In this document: one piece after another, positions 33,699 to 42,203 of the stretch
How the letters are laid out: each line of letters begins with the position of its first letter
How positions within the stretch are numbered: position 1 is the first letter of the stretch
From: Thermoleophilia bacterium SCSIO 60948
Lineage (GTDB): Bacteria > Actinomycetota > Thermoleophilia > Solirubrobacterales > 70-9
Reading direction: 5' to 3'
NCBI GenBank assembly: GCA_021496505.1
Contig: CP053031.1
Coordinates: 1,790,001-1,854,000 of the forward strand
Length of the DNA stretch: 64,000 nucleotides
Position numbers and translations under genes: made by a program
The notes under the pieces: generated by a model
The model's input: only the letters and a program-made list of their open reading frames with translations
Told to the model about the DNA's origin: nothing
The model's database searches: none

Positions 33699-34769
33699 TT
33701 GATCCGCCCCCTCCCTGGCTCCGGGCACATCCCATCGCGCTCGCTTCGCCGCCCCGCCGCCGCACTCGCCGCCCTCTGCTCGGCCGCGGTCCTAGCCGCC
33801 TGCGGGCAGACGGAGAGCACCGGCGAGACACCCGAGGCCCTCAACGAGGGCGACCCCGACGCGTTCCCGGTCGAGATCGAGCACAAGTTCGGCACGACGA
33901 CGATCCCCGAGCTGCCCGAGCGCGTCGTCAGCGTCGGCTACGGCGAGGACGACTACGCGCTCTCGCTCGGCGTCATACCGATCGCCGCGCGTGAGTTCAT
34001 CGGCAAGTACGCGGGGCCGAAGCGCCCCTGGGCCCAGCAGGAGCTCGAGGGCCGGCAGCCGGAGGAGATCTCGGCCGAGCAGATCAACGTCGAGCAGATC
34101 GGGCGCCTCGACCCCGACGTCATCCTCGGCGTCTACTCGCTGATGACCGAGCGCGAGTACGAGCAGCTCTCCCAGATCGCACCGGTCGTGGCGCAGCCCG
34201 ACGAGTACGTCGACGGTGGGGTGCCATGGCAGGAGCAACTGCGGATCGACGCCGAGGCGCTCGGCCGGACCGAGCTCGCCGAGCGCAAGATCGAGGACGT
34301 CGAGGGGCAGTTCGAGCGGGTGCGCGAGGAACACCCCGAGTGGGAGGACATGGACGCGCTGCTCGGCGTGATCGACGGCGGCACCCTCTACGGCTACGCG
34401 CCCCAGGACCCGCGCCAGCGCTTCTTCGAGAACCTCGGGTTCCAGACGCCTGAGGAGATCGAAGAGCTCGCCGGCGATCAGTTCTACGCCGAGTTCTCCA
34501 AGGAGCGCATCGACCTGCTCGATCAGGACGTGCTGATCCTGCTCGAGTCGACCGACACCCAGGAGGAGATCGAGCAGGACCCGTTGTTCAAGCAGCTCGA
34601 CGTCGCGAAGGAAGGTCGTGTCGTGTTCGTCGACGCCGACGACCTGTTCGCCGGCGCGATCGGCTACGGCAGCCCCGAGTCGCTGCCCGTCGCGATCGAG
34701 GAGATCGTCCCCGAGCTCGAGCAGGCCGCCGACGGCGACCCCACGACCGAGGTCGACGACGTCAGGTGA
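33699..34769 (+). CDS. Iron-siderophore ABC transporter substrate-binding lipoprotein
   Basis: A 356-residue FecB/FepB-like lipoprotein. The signal peptide ends in the lipobox LAACGQ. IPELPERVVSVGYGEDDYALSLGVIPIA, the strand pattern PDVILGVYSLMTEREYEQLSQIAPVVA and GYGSPESLPVAIEEI are typical of the ferric-siderophore-binding fold. It delivers ferric siderophore to the permeases encoded on the opposite strand. The TTG start follows GAAAGG. The 3' end overlaps the convergent ATPase gene by 8 nt. Regulation by iron is predicted from the upstream palindromes. Confidence 0.92.
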   Translation: MIRPLPGSGHIPSRSLRRPAAALAALCSAAVLAACGQTESTGETPEALNEGDPDAFPVEIEHKFGTTTIPELPERVVSVGYGEDDYALSLGVIPIAAREFIGKYAGPKRPWAQQELEGRQPEEISAEQINVEQIGRLDPDVILGVYSLMTEREYEQLSQIAPVVAQPDEYVDGGVPWQEQLRIDAEALGRTELAERKIEDVEGQFERVREEHPEWEDMDALLGVIDGGTLYGYAPQDPRQRFFENLGFQTPEEIEELAGDQFYAEFSKERIDLLDQDVLILLESTDTQEEIEQDPLFKQLDVAKEGRVVFVDADDLFAGAIGYGSPESLPVAIEEIVPELEQAADGDPTTEVDDVR

Positions 34770-35583
34770 GCGGCTGCGCGGGCGGAGCCTTCGACCGCGC
34801 CCGGCCCCGCCGGCCCAGCGGCACACACAGCGGCGTGCCCTGGGTCGGATGGGCCACGACCTCGGCCTCGACGCCGTAGACCGCCATCACCATCTCGGCG
34901 TCGACGATGTCGTTCGGCTGGCCCTGCTCGTGGATCTGACCGGCGCGCATCGTGACGAGGTGGTGGGCGTAGCGGCAGGCCTGGTTGAGGTCGTGGAGCA
35001 CGAGCACGATCGTGCGACCGTCGCGCTCGTTGAGCTCCTCGAGAAGGTCGAGCATCTCGACCTGGTGGGCGAGGTCGAGATAGGTGGTCGGCTCGTCGAG
35101 CAACAACGTGTGGGTGTCCTGCGCGAGCGACATCGCGAGCCACGCGCGCTGTCGCTGTCCCCCGGAGAGCTCGTCCACCTGACGCTCGCGTAGGTCGTCG
35201 AGCCCGGTCGCCGCGAGCGCCCAATCGACGAGCGCCTCGTCCTCGCGCGACCACTGCCGCAGCAGCTTCTGGTGCGGATAGCGCCCGCGGCTGACCAGGT
35301 CGGCGATCGTCAGGCCGTCGGGGGCGACCGGGCCCTGGGGAAGCAGACCGAGCCTCCGAGCGACCTGCTTCGTCGGCATCGAGGCGACCTCCTGACCGTC
35401 GAGCAGCACCGCGCCCTCGCGCGGCTTGAGCAGCCGCGCGAGACCGCGCAGCAGGGTCGACTTGCCGCATGCGTTGGCGCCGACGATCGCGGTGACCTTG
35501 CCCTCGAGCAGCGTCAGATCGAGACCCTGCACGACGGGCTCACGATCGTATCCGAGCGTCAGGTCGCGGGCCTCGAGGCTCAT
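34762..35583 (-). CDS. Iron-siderophore ABC transporter ATPase (FecE/FepC-like)
   Basis: A 273-residue ATPase: Walker A GANACGKST, Q-loop LLPQGP, signature LSGGQRQR, Walker B HTLLLDEPTTYLD and switch HDLNQA. LDLAHQVEMLDLL and HDLNQACRYAHHLVTM are characteristic of the iron-siderophore branch. Walker A reads NACGKS, the usual variant in that branch. The ATG at 35583 overlaps the permease stop (ATGA). It is the last gene of the 37807-34762 operon and energises the two FecCD permeases. Confidence 0.94.
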   Translation of the reverse strand: MSLEARDLTLGYDREPVVQGLDLTLLEGKVTAIVGANACGKSTLLRGLARLLKPREGAVLLDGQEVASMPTKQVARRLGLLPQGPVAPDGLTIADLVSRGRYPHQKLLRQWSREDEALVDWALAATGLDDLRERQVDELSGGQRQRAWLAMSLAQDTHTLLLDEPTTYLDLAHQVEMLDLLEELNERDGRTIVLVLHDLNQACRYAHHLVTMRAGQIHEQGQPNDIVDAEMVMAVYGVEAEVVAHPTQGTPLCVPLGRRGRARSKAPPAQPLT

Positions 35584-36653
35584 CCCGACTCCGTCCGGAT
35601 CCGGTTCGCTCGGGCGAGCAGGACGAGGAAGAACGGCGCCCCCAGGATCGCCGTGACGATCCCCACCGGGAGTTGGTCGGGTGCGAAGATGATCCGCCCC
35701 GCGAAGTCGGCCGACAGCACGAGCGCGGCGCCGCACGCGGCGACCACCGGCAGCGAAGCCGCGCCGCCCTTGCCGGCGAGCAGCCGGCCGACGTTGGGGG
35801 CGATCAGGGCCACGAAGGCGATCGGGCCCGCGGCGGCCACCGCGATCGCCACGAGCGCGGCGCCGACGACGACGAGGCCCAGCCGGGTGCGCTCGGCGCT
35901 GACCCCGAGCGCGCGCGCGGAATCGTCGCCGAGCGCGAGCGCGTCCAGCGAGCGGCTCATCGCGACGACGAACGGAACGAGCACGATCAGGCCGATGGAG
36001 AGCGGCCAGACGTCGCCCCAGACCCGCAGATTGACGCTGCCGACGAGCCAGACCGTCGCCGCGGCGATGTCGACGATCCGGCCCTCGACGAGGACGTACG
36101 TCGTCCCCGCCAGCGTGATCGCGGCGATCCCGATCCCCACCAGGACGAAGCGAAACGGCGACAGGCCATCCCGCCAGGCGAGCGCGTAGAGCGCGAGCGC
36201 GGCGATGAGGGCGCCGGCGAAGGCGGCGACGGGGACGAACCCCGAGTCGTCGATGAAGACGAAGCTCGCGACGCCCGCGAAGGCGGCGCCGCCCGTCACG
36301 CCGATGATGTCCGGCGAGGCGAGCGGGTTGCGCGCGAGCGTCTGGAACACCGCGCCCGACAGCGCCAATGCGATCCCGGCCAGCGCCGCGACGAGCGCCC
36401 GTGGCAGGCGCAGGTCGAAGACGGTGGCGTTGTTCTCCGGCGTCCCGGCACCGAACAGGGAGAGCAGAGCATCGAACGGCGCGATCGGGAACTCGCCCCA
36501 GGCGATCTCGGCGATGAAGGCCGCGAAGGCGACGAGCGCAGCGAGCGCCGTTACGGCGAGCACGCGGGGGTGGATCCGCGTCGAGAACCCGAGCCGATCG
36601 ACCCGCACGACGATCGGGCGGCTCGAGCGCAGCCTGGCGACCGCGGCGCTCAT
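35580..36653 (-). CDS. FecCD-family iron-siderophore permease, second subunit
   Basis: 357 residues with about nine to ten membrane helices. FDLRLPRALVAALAGIALALSGAVFQTLARNPLASPDIIGVTGG is nearly the textbook FecCD signature, shown here as two adjoining motifs (RLPRALVAAL and RNPLASPDIIG). GPIAFVALIAPNVGRLL is the ATPase-coupling region. It pairs with the permease encoded just upstream. The start overlaps that gene by 4 nt and the end overlaps the ATPase gene, so all three are co-translated. Confidence 0.93.
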   Translation of the reverse strand: MSAAVARLRSSRPIVVRVDRLGFSTRIHPRVLAVTALAALVAFAAFIAEIAWGEFPIAPFDALLSLFGAGTPENNATVFDLRLPRALVAALAGIALALSGAVFQTLARNPLASPDIIGVTGGAAFAGVASFVFIDDSGFVPVAAFAGALIAALALYALAWRDGLSPFRFVLVGIGIAAITLAGTTYVLVEGRIVDIAAATVWLVGSVNLRVWGDVWPLSIGLIVLVPFVVAMSRSLDALALGDDSARALGVSAERTRLGLVVVGAALVAIAVAAAGPIAFVALIAPNVGRLLAGKGGAASLPVVAACGAALVLSADFAGRIIFAPDQLPVGIVTAILGAPFFLVLLARANRIRTESG

Positions 36654-37807
36654 ATCGCGGCCAGCCTCCGGCGGCGGACGAGGGCGATGAAGACCGGGGC
36701 CCCGACCACCGCCATCACGATCCCGACCTGGATCTCCTGCGGCGGGTCGATCAGGCGCCCGACGAGGTCGGCGACCAGGAGCAGCGTCGCCCCCAGCACC
36801 GCCGAGTACGGGATGATCCAGCGGTAGTCGGGGCCGATCAGCATCCGCGCGAGGTGCGGAACGGTGAGGCCGACGAACCCGATCGGCCCGGCCATCGCGA
36901 CCGCCGCTCCGGACAGCAGCACGACGCCGACGGCGACCGCGACCTGGGTCAGCGCGACCCTCTGGCCGAGTGCCCTGGCCACGTCGTGGCCGAGCGACAG
37001 GCCGTTCAGGGCCCGGCCGCTGACCAGCGCGACGACGGCGCCGGCGGCGAGGAACGGCAGCATGTCGACGAGCACCGAGAGCTCGCGGCCGGCGATCGAT
37101 CCCGCGATCCAGAATCGGTACTCGTCGAGCGTCTCGGCGTCGAAGACGACGATCGCCGACGTCAGCGCCGCCAGCAGCGCCGCGGTCGCCGCGCCGGCGA
37201 GGGTCAGGTTGAGCGGCGTCGCCTTGCCGCCACCGCTCGACCCGATCGCGTAGACGAACGCCCAGGTGATGCCGGCGCCCGCGAGCGCGTACCAGGCGAG
37301 CGCGCCGCCGTCGGCGCTGACGAGGAAGATCCCGACGACGACCGCCAGCGCCGCCCCGGCCTCGATGCCGAGGATCCACGGATCGGCGAGCGGGTTTCGC
37401 GTCAATCCCTGGATCAACGCGCCGGCCGCGCCGAGCCCCGCGCCGACCGCGATGCCGATCAGGGTCCTGGGCACGCGCTCGGTCTCGACGATCAGGCCGT
37501 CGCCGACGCCGCGGCCGAAGATCGCGTCGATCGTGTCACCGATCGGGATCGAGGCGGCGCCCAGCGCGAGCGAGAGCGCCCCGGCGAGCCCGAGCAGAAC
37601 GAGGGCGGCGACGAGCCCCGCCGAGCGCCCAGTCGCTCCGCGCAGCAGGCCGGCCGCGGTCGACTCACGGCTGCGGCGCCGCCTCGCGGCCTCGGCGGCG
37701 GGCTCCTCCGGGGCCGCGACGGGTCGCGGTGGCAGCGGGCGGCCGCTACGGACCCCCGCCGGCGCGACACGCTCGATGGTCGCGGAGCGCTGGCGCGATT
37801 CGGCCAC
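36650..37807 (-). CDS. FecCD-family iron-siderophore permease, first subunit
   Basis: The 385-residue permease has a charged N-terminal extension of about 60 residues (Pro/Arg-rich) ahead of the helices. RVPRTLIGIAVGAGLGAAGALIQGL and RNPLADPWILGIEAG are the substrate-path motifs, and GPIGFVGLTVPHLARMLIG is the coupling loop. The first gene of the uptake operon, it starts with GTG at 37807. A perfect TTAGGGC/GCCCTAA palindrome lies 20 nt upstream, so iron repression is likely. Confidence 0.92.
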   Translation of the reverse strand: MAESRQRSATIERVAPAGVRSGRPLPPRPVAAPEEPAAEAARRRRSRESTAAGLLRGATGRSAGLVAALVLLGLAGALSLALGAASIPIGDTIDAIFGRGVGDGLIVETERVPRTLIGIAVGAGLGAAGALIQGLTRNPLADPWILGIEAGAALAVVVGIFLVSADGGALAWYALAGAGITWAFVYAIGSSGGGKATPLNLTLAGAATAALLAALTSAIVVFDAETLDEYRFWIAGSIAGRELSVLVDMLPFLAAGAVVALVSGRALNGLSLGHDVARALGQRVALTQVAVAVGVVLLSGAAVAMAGPIGFVGLTVPHLARMLIGPDYRWIIPYSAVLGATLLLVADLVGRLIDPPQEIQVGIVMAVVGAPVFIALVRRRRLAAI

Positions 37808-37827
37808 GCGGCGAGGGTATCCGGTAA

Positions 37828-37841
37828 TTAGGGCGCCCTAA
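37828..37841. promoter_or_regulatory. Perfect iron-box-like palindrome before the permease operon
   Basis: TTAGGGC-GCCCTAA is a 14-bp perfect palindrome, 20 nt upstream of the permease GTG on the minus strand. It matches the site at 33630-33643 at 13 of 14 positions, so one regulator probably controls both outward ends of the uptake cluster. Confidence 0.75.
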
Positions 37842-37845
37842 CACC

Positions 37846-37877
37846 GCCCCTCGACATGCGCCCGCATGTCGAGGGGC
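37846..37877. repeat. 32-bp perfect inverted repeat
   Basis: Arms of 15 nt (GCCCCTCGACATGCG and its complement) are separated by only CC. It lies between two divergent genes, 4 nt beyond the iron box, so it is not a simple gene-end terminator. It could be an operator, a leader hairpin or a cruciform. Confidence 0.75.
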
Positions 37878-37942
37878 GGAGGGCTTGAATTTGTACACGC
37901 GGCCTATTGACGTATGGCCTGCTCAGGCCGCAAAATTCGGAT

Positions 37943-38812
37943 ATGAGCCAGGGGATCGGAACGTTCGCGGCCGCGTCGGCCCCCTTCGGGCCCCGGATGG
38001 GTGCCGACCTGCTTCGTGTCGCGTCGATCGTCGAGTCCGCGCGGGCTCAGGGCGCCGGGCTCGTCGTCCTGCCGGAGACGGCGCTCGGCGGCTACCTGCG
38101 AGCCGACGGCACGCCGGGCAAGCCGCTCGCCCTCGACTCGCCCGAGATCGCCCGTCTGTGTGAGATCGCGGGCGACACCGTCGTCTGCATCGGGTTCACC
38201 GAGATCGCGGATGGCGTCGGCGAGCGCCCGCACTCGAGCGCCGTCTGCGTCTGGGGCGACGGGATCCTCGGCCACCAGCGCAAGGTCCATCTGCCTCCGG
38301 CGGAGGTCGGCCAGTTCAGTCCCGGTGAGCGCTTCTCGGCCTTCGACACACCGGTCGGCCGGATGGGCATGCTCGTCTGCTACGACAAGATCTTCCCTGA
38401 GGCGGCACGCACCCTGGCCCTCGACGGAGCCGAGGCGATCGCCTCGCTGTCGGCCTGGGCGATGGACCGTTACGACCCCGCGCTGCGGCTCAACGCCGAC
38501 CGCCAGACGCGCCACTTCAACGTCCTCGACGAGGTCCGCGCGCTCGAGAACCAGGTCGTTTGGATCTCCTCGAACCTGACCGGCCGTATCGGGCCGCTGC
38601 GCTTCGTCGGCCAGTCGAAGATCGTCGACCCGGACGGCACCGTCGTCGCCAAGACCGGCAGCCGCGCCGGACTCGCGATCGGCGAGGTGGATCTCGCCGG
38701 CGCGCGGAACGCGTCGCTCGCGAAGATCGCGCACCTCGCCGACCGGATGGCAGGCAGCTACCGGCTCGAGCCGCCGCTCCCGGTCGCCCCGGCCCCCGCC
38801 GGCCTCGTCTGA
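37943..38812 (+). CDS. Carbon-nitrogen hydrolase (nitrilase superfamily)
   Basis: A 289-residue enzyme with the Glu-Lys-Cys triad: E in LVVLPETALGGY, K in HQRKVHLPP and C in GMLVCYDKIFPEAAR. It hydrolyses an amide or C-N bond. Similar proteins include N-carbamoyl-amino-acid and omega-amidases, and the substrate cannot be fixed. The ATG at 37943 begins the domain. An upstream in-frame TTG at 37907 would add 12 residues. A TTGTACA sequence lies about 50 nt upstream. Confidence 0.87.
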   Translation: MSQGIGTFAAASAPFGPRMGADLLRVASIVESARAQGAGLVVLPETALGGYLRADGTPGKPLALDSPEIARLCEIAGDTVVCIGFTEIADGVGERPHSSAVCVWGDGILGHQRKVHLPPAEVGQFSPGERFSAFDTPVGRMGMLVCYDKIFPEAARTLALDGAEAIASLSAWAMDRYDPALRLNADRQTRHFNVLDEVRALENQVVWISSNLTGRIGPLRFVGQSKIVDPDGTVVAKTGSRAGLAIGEVDLAGARNASLAKIAHLADRMAGSYRLEPPLPVAPAPAGLV

Positions 38813-38853
38813 TCGCGCCGCGCGCGGCGACACGCCTCCGCCCCGACCCGAAA

Positions 38854-38859
38854 TACGCT
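38854..38859 (+). promoter_or_regulatory. Candidate -10 element TACGCT
   Basis: TACGCT followed by 7 nt and the GTG at 38867 is identical in hexamer and spacing to the sites before 32588 and 51345. Confidence 0.4.
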
Positions 38860-38866
38860 GCGCGGC

Positions 38867-40180
38867 GTGCAGGGCGCGGGCAGGCGTGACGAGCTGAGCG
38901 GACTCGCGGCGGCGCTCGGCGCCGAGGTCGAGCCGGAGGGGTCTCCGAGGCGGGCGACGCCGGCGCTCAGCGCCCTCCCGCGCGGACCGCTCCCGGTCGT
39001 CCGCGGCGAGCTCGACGGGCGGCCGGCCGAGGCGATGTCGCTCGGCGACTCACTCGCGGTTCTCGCCTACGTCCCCGAGGTCCAGGCCTACACGTCGCAG
39101 ATCTGCTGCCACGACCGCGACGAGGTCGGGCGAACCCGTCCGGCGAGCTACCCGAACGAGGGCTGGGAGGAGATCCGGCTCGAGAGCGTCGCCTTCGAGC
39201 GCCGCTACCGCCTGATCGTGTTGCGCGGCCAGCACGGCGGCTGGATGCGCGAGCTCTTCTCCCCCAGCCTGATCGCGTGGCTCGCCGAGGACGCCCCGCG
39301 AGGCCTCTCGTTCGAGCTCAACGAGGGCTGGGTGAGCGTCGTCGTGCCAGCGGGCTCCGACCCAGGCGCGACATGGCGGGCGGCCGAGGAGCTGATCGCG
39401 CGGATCCGCCGTGAGGCGCTCGAGGAGGACGCCGCGCCGAACCTGTTCGACCGCGATGAGCGCGAGCGCTCGCTCGACCGGCCGCTCGCCCGGGTGCGCT
39501 GGGACTCGCCGCCCGCGAGCCCGGGCGCCGCCGCGGCCGCCTATCGGGCGCGGGCTCGAAACCGCCCCTCCGTCCTGCTCGCCGGCGCCGTGCTCGCGGT
39601 CGTCCTGCTGCCCGTCGGAGCTGGGCTCGGCTATCTCTTCGGCGGCATCTTCGGCGTCCTGGCCGGTGGAGCGGGAGCGCTCGCGATCGGTTGGGCGCTT
39701 GGACGCGAGCTCGGCTCCTACCGCGCCCGCTTCGACGGCTGGAACAGCGGCTCGCTCGGTGCGCACGCGTTCATGCGCGAGTACGCGCGCTCGCGCGGGC
39801 TCGAGCGAATCGACCCCGCCCGCTTCCACCACGACCACCGCGCCCTGCCGCTGCCCGGCCGCGCCGAATGCGCGCTCGCCGAGCCCGGCGGCCGGCGGAT
39901 CTTCGTGATGCTGAGCGACGCCCCCGAACTCCGCGCCTCGGGCGCCGGCTCGATCGATCCGTCCGATCGCCCGTTCGCGCGCGACGTGATGGTCGCACCG
40001 CTCGACTCGCCGGCCACCCGCACCGCGGACCTCGAGCTCCCCGACGGCTGGCGAGTCGACGCGTACGAGCCGGCGAACGTGGCGATCTCGCGTCCGCTCG
40101 CCGGCAACACGCTGCGCTCACTCGACGGCTGCGACGGCTTCAGAGCGAAGGCCGGCGAGCTGATCGACCGGCTCGCCTGA
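38867..40180 (+). CDS. Unrecognised protein with a central membrane segment
   Basis: The 437 residues do not match a family I can name. Residues 1-225 are soluble and contain a Cys-Cys pair (QICCHDRD). About 235-285 form two hydrophobic, glycine-rich helices (VLLAGAVLAVVLLPVGAGLGYLFGG and the next). The remaining 150 residues are soluble, with HHDHRALPLPGRAECALAEP. The hairpin of helices would place both soluble parts on one side of the membrane. It begins with GTG behind a leaderless-type promoter and ends about 120 nt before the MAA operon. The function is unknown. Confidence 0.65.
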   Translation: MQGAGRRDELSGLAAALGAEVEPEGSPRRATPALSALPRGPLPVVRGELDGRPAEAMSLGDSLAVLAYVPEVQAYTSQICCHDRDEVGRTRPASYPNEGWEEIRLESVAFERRYRLIVLRGQHGGWMRELFSPSLIAWLAEDAPRGLSFELNEGWVSVVVPAGSDPGATWRAAEELIARIRREALEEDAAPNLFDRDERERSLDRPLARVRWDSPPASPGAAAAAYRARARNRPSVLLAGAVLAVVLLPVGAGLGYLFGGIFGVLAGGAGALAIGWALGRELGSYRARFDGWNSGSLGAHAFMREYARSRGLERIDPARFHHDHRALPLPGRAECALAEPGGRRIFVMLSDAPELRASGAGSIDPSDRPFARDVMVAPLDSPATRTADLELPDGWRVDAYEPANVAISRPLAGNTLRSLDGCDGFRAKAGELIDRLA

Positions 40181-40302
40181 GCGGATCTCTCCGCCGCGCG
40201 ATTAGCCGCGCCTCGTCCCGGGCATCATGACCAACTAACTTGTACGACTTGTGCAGGCCGCGTGCCTGGACTCGACCCCACCCGACTGCGAGGCGCTTCC
40301 CA
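40181..40302 (+). promoter_or_regulatory. Leader and probable promoter region of the MAA operon
   Basis: This 122-nt gap precedes the HAD-like gene. It contains TAACTT and the near-repeat ACTTGTACGACTTGTGC at about 40236-40252. A similar TTGTACA lies upstream of 37943. A GAGGCG lies 7 nt before the ATG. No known operator can be named. Confidence 0.4.
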
Positions 40303-40953
40303 ATGGCCCCAATCCTCTTCGGCTCGATCGGCTCGATCGCAGAGACGTCAGAGCTCTCGCGAGAGGCCTTCAACGAGGCCTTCTCCGCCCACGACCTCGA
40401 CTGGAACTGGGATCGCGACACCTATCAGCGCCTGCTCGCCCGTAGCGGCGGCGCCGACCGCGTGGCCGAGTACGCACAGGCGCGCGGCGAGAGCGTGGAC
40501 GCCGATGCGGTCCACGCGACGAAGTCCGAGCTCTTCCAGGCGAAGGTCCGCGAAGGCGATCTCCGGCCGCGCGCGGGCGTGGTCGAGACCATCGAGGCGG
40601 CGCGAGGCAGGGGCGAGAAGCTCGGCCTCGTCACGACGACGGCGCGCGAGAACATCGACGCCGTCCTCGACGGCGTCGGCTCGCAGATCGACCGCGACAG
40701 CTTCGACGTGATCGTCGACGTATCGATGGTCGGGGAGCGCAAGCCCGCCCCGGCCTCGTATGAGCTGGCGCTCGGCGAGCTCGGCGTCGGTGCCGGCGAC
40801 TGCGTCGCGATCGAGGACAACTCCGACGGGGTCAGCGCCGCGGTCGCGGCCGGTGTGCCGACGGTGGCCTTCCCGGGCGCCAACACCACCGAGCACGAGT
40901 ACTCGCGAGCGCGCGAGGTCGTCAGCGAGCTCGACCCGTCGACCCTCGCCTGA
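40303..40953 (+). CDS. HAD-like protein lacking catalytic motif I, first gene of the MAA operon
   Basis: The 216-residue protein has the CbbY/phosphoglycolate-phosphatase-like fold. Motif I, normally DxDGT, reads FGSIGSIAET, so both catalytic aspartates are gone. The later motifs survive: VTTTARENI (II), ERKPAPASYELAL (III) and AIEDNSDGVSAAVAAG (IV). The cap segment AFNEAFSAHDLDWNWDRDTYQRLL is well preserved. As seen, it should not form the phospho-Asp intermediate. It could be a binding or scaffold protein, or use another mechanism. It precedes mysA by 15 nt and is almost certainly co-transcribed with the MAA genes. Confidence 0.83.
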   Translation: MAPILFGSIGSIAETSELSREAFNEAFSAHDLDWNWDRDTYQRLLARSGGADRVAEYAQARGESVDADAVHATKSELFQAKVREGDLRPRAGVVETIEAARGRGEKLGLVTTTARENIDAVLDGVGSQIDRDSFDVIVDVSMVGERKPAPASYELALGELGVGAGDCVAIEDNSDGVSAAVAAGVPTVAFPGANTTEHEYSRAREVVSELDPSTLA

Positions 40954-40968
40954 CCGAGGAGGCACGCG

Positions 40969-42189
40969 ATGTCCACCCCCAGCGCGAACTTCGAGGCCGG
41001 CGCGGGCGAGTTCCGCATCGAGGGCTATGAGCGGATCGACTTCGACCTGCTCTACGCGCACGGCGCCTTCGAGCCCGAGAACCGCCAGATCGCCGATTCG
41101 TTCCGGGACTTCGGCCGTTGTCTGACCATCGTCGACGAGACCGTCCACGAGCTCTACGGCGAGCAGATGGAGGCCTACTTCTCCCACCACGGGATCGAGC
41201 TGACCGCGTTCCCGGTCCGGATCCGCGAGCAGGACAAGACGCTTCGAAGCGTCGAGCGGATCGTCGACGCGATCGACGAGTTCGGTCTCGTGCGCAAGGA
41301 GCCGGTGCTGGTCGTCGGCGGCGGGCTCGTCACGGACGTCGCCGGCTTCGCCTGCTCGATGTACCGGCGCGCGACGAACTACATCCGCGTCCCGACGACC
41401 CTGATCGGGCTCGTCGACGCGAGCGTCGCGATCAAGGTCGCCGTCAACCACGGCAAGCTGAAGAACCGGCTCGGCGCCTACCACGCCTCGCGCCAGGTGA
41501 TCCTCGACTTCGCCTTCCTGGGCACGCTCCCCGAGGATCAGATCCGAAACGGCATGGCCGAGCTGATCAAGATCGCGGTCGTCGCCGACCGTGGGATCTT
41601 CGAGGCGCTCGAAGAGCACGGCGAGGCGCTGCTTCGCACGCGCTTCGGCGAGCTCGGCGACGACCCGGAGATGCGCGAGATCGCCCATCGCGTCACGTAC
41701 GAGGCGATCAGGCGGATGCTCGAGCTCGAGGCGCCGAACCTGCACGAGCTCGACCTCGACCGGGTCATCGCCTACGGCCACACCTGGAGCCCGACGCTCG
41801 AGCTCGCCCCCGACACGCCGATGTTCCACGGCCACGGGGTCAACATCGACATGGCGCTCTCGGCGACGCTCGCGGCGCGGCGCGGCTACATCTCCGACTC
41901 CGACCGCGACCGGATCCTCGGGTTGATGAGCCGCGTCGGCCTCGCGCTCGACAGCCCGTATCTGACGCCGGAGCTGCTCCGCGAGGCGACCGCCTCGATC
42001 GTCAAGACGCGCGACGGAGAACTGCGCGCTGCGGTACCGCGCCCGATCGGCGAGTGCCACTTCGTCAGCGACCTCTCCTCCGGGGAGCTCGAGGCGGCGC
42101 TCGCCGAGCACAGGCGACTCGCGGCGGGCTATCCGCGCGGGGGCGACGGCGAGGAGATGTTCATGGCGCCGGCACCCGTCGGCGTCTGA
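40969..42189 (+). CDS. mysA: Desmethyl-4-deoxygadusol synthase (sugar-phosphate cyclase)
   Basis: A 406-residue NAD- and metal-dependent cyclase of the dehydroquinate-synthase superfamily. It converts sedoheptulose 7-phosphate to desmethyl-4-deoxygadusol, the first step to mycosporines. Seen are [82 protein letters not shown] and [20 protein letters not shown], with metal ligands among the Glu and His residues. Wording and length follow cyanobacterial DDG synthases rather than valiolone synthases. The mysB-mysC-mysD context settles the choice. GAGGAGG precedes the ATG. Confidence 0.92.
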   Translation: MSTPSANFEAGAGEFRIEGYERIDFDLLYAHGAFEPENRQIADSFRDFGRCLTIVDETVHELYGEQMEAYFSHHGIELTAFPVRIREQDKTLRSVERIVDAIDEFGLVRKEPVLVVGGGLVTDVAGFACSMYRRATNYIRVPTTLIGLVDASVAIKVAVNHGKLKNRLGAYHASRQVILDFAFLGTLPEDQIRNGMAELIKIAVVADRGIFEALEEHGEALLRTRFGELGDDPEMREIAHRVTYEAIRRMLELEAPNLHELDLDRVIAYGHTWSPTLELAPDTPMFHGHGVNIDMALSATLAARRGYISDSDRDRILGLMSRVGLALDSPYLTPELLREATASIVKTRDGELRAAVPRPIGECHFVSDLSSGELEAALAEHRRLAAGYPRGGDGEEMFMAPAPVGV

Positions 42190-42203
42190 GGACGGAGAAC
42201 GTC

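Noticed and set aside
35673-37831. Two long plus-strand frames opposite the permease genes
   Set aside because: Highly charged, repeat-like translations opposite genes with textbook FecCD motifs.
40348-42111. Open frame of 587 codons on the minus strand
   Set aside because: It is antisense to the HAD-like gene and mysA, both strongly supported by motifs and ribosome sites.
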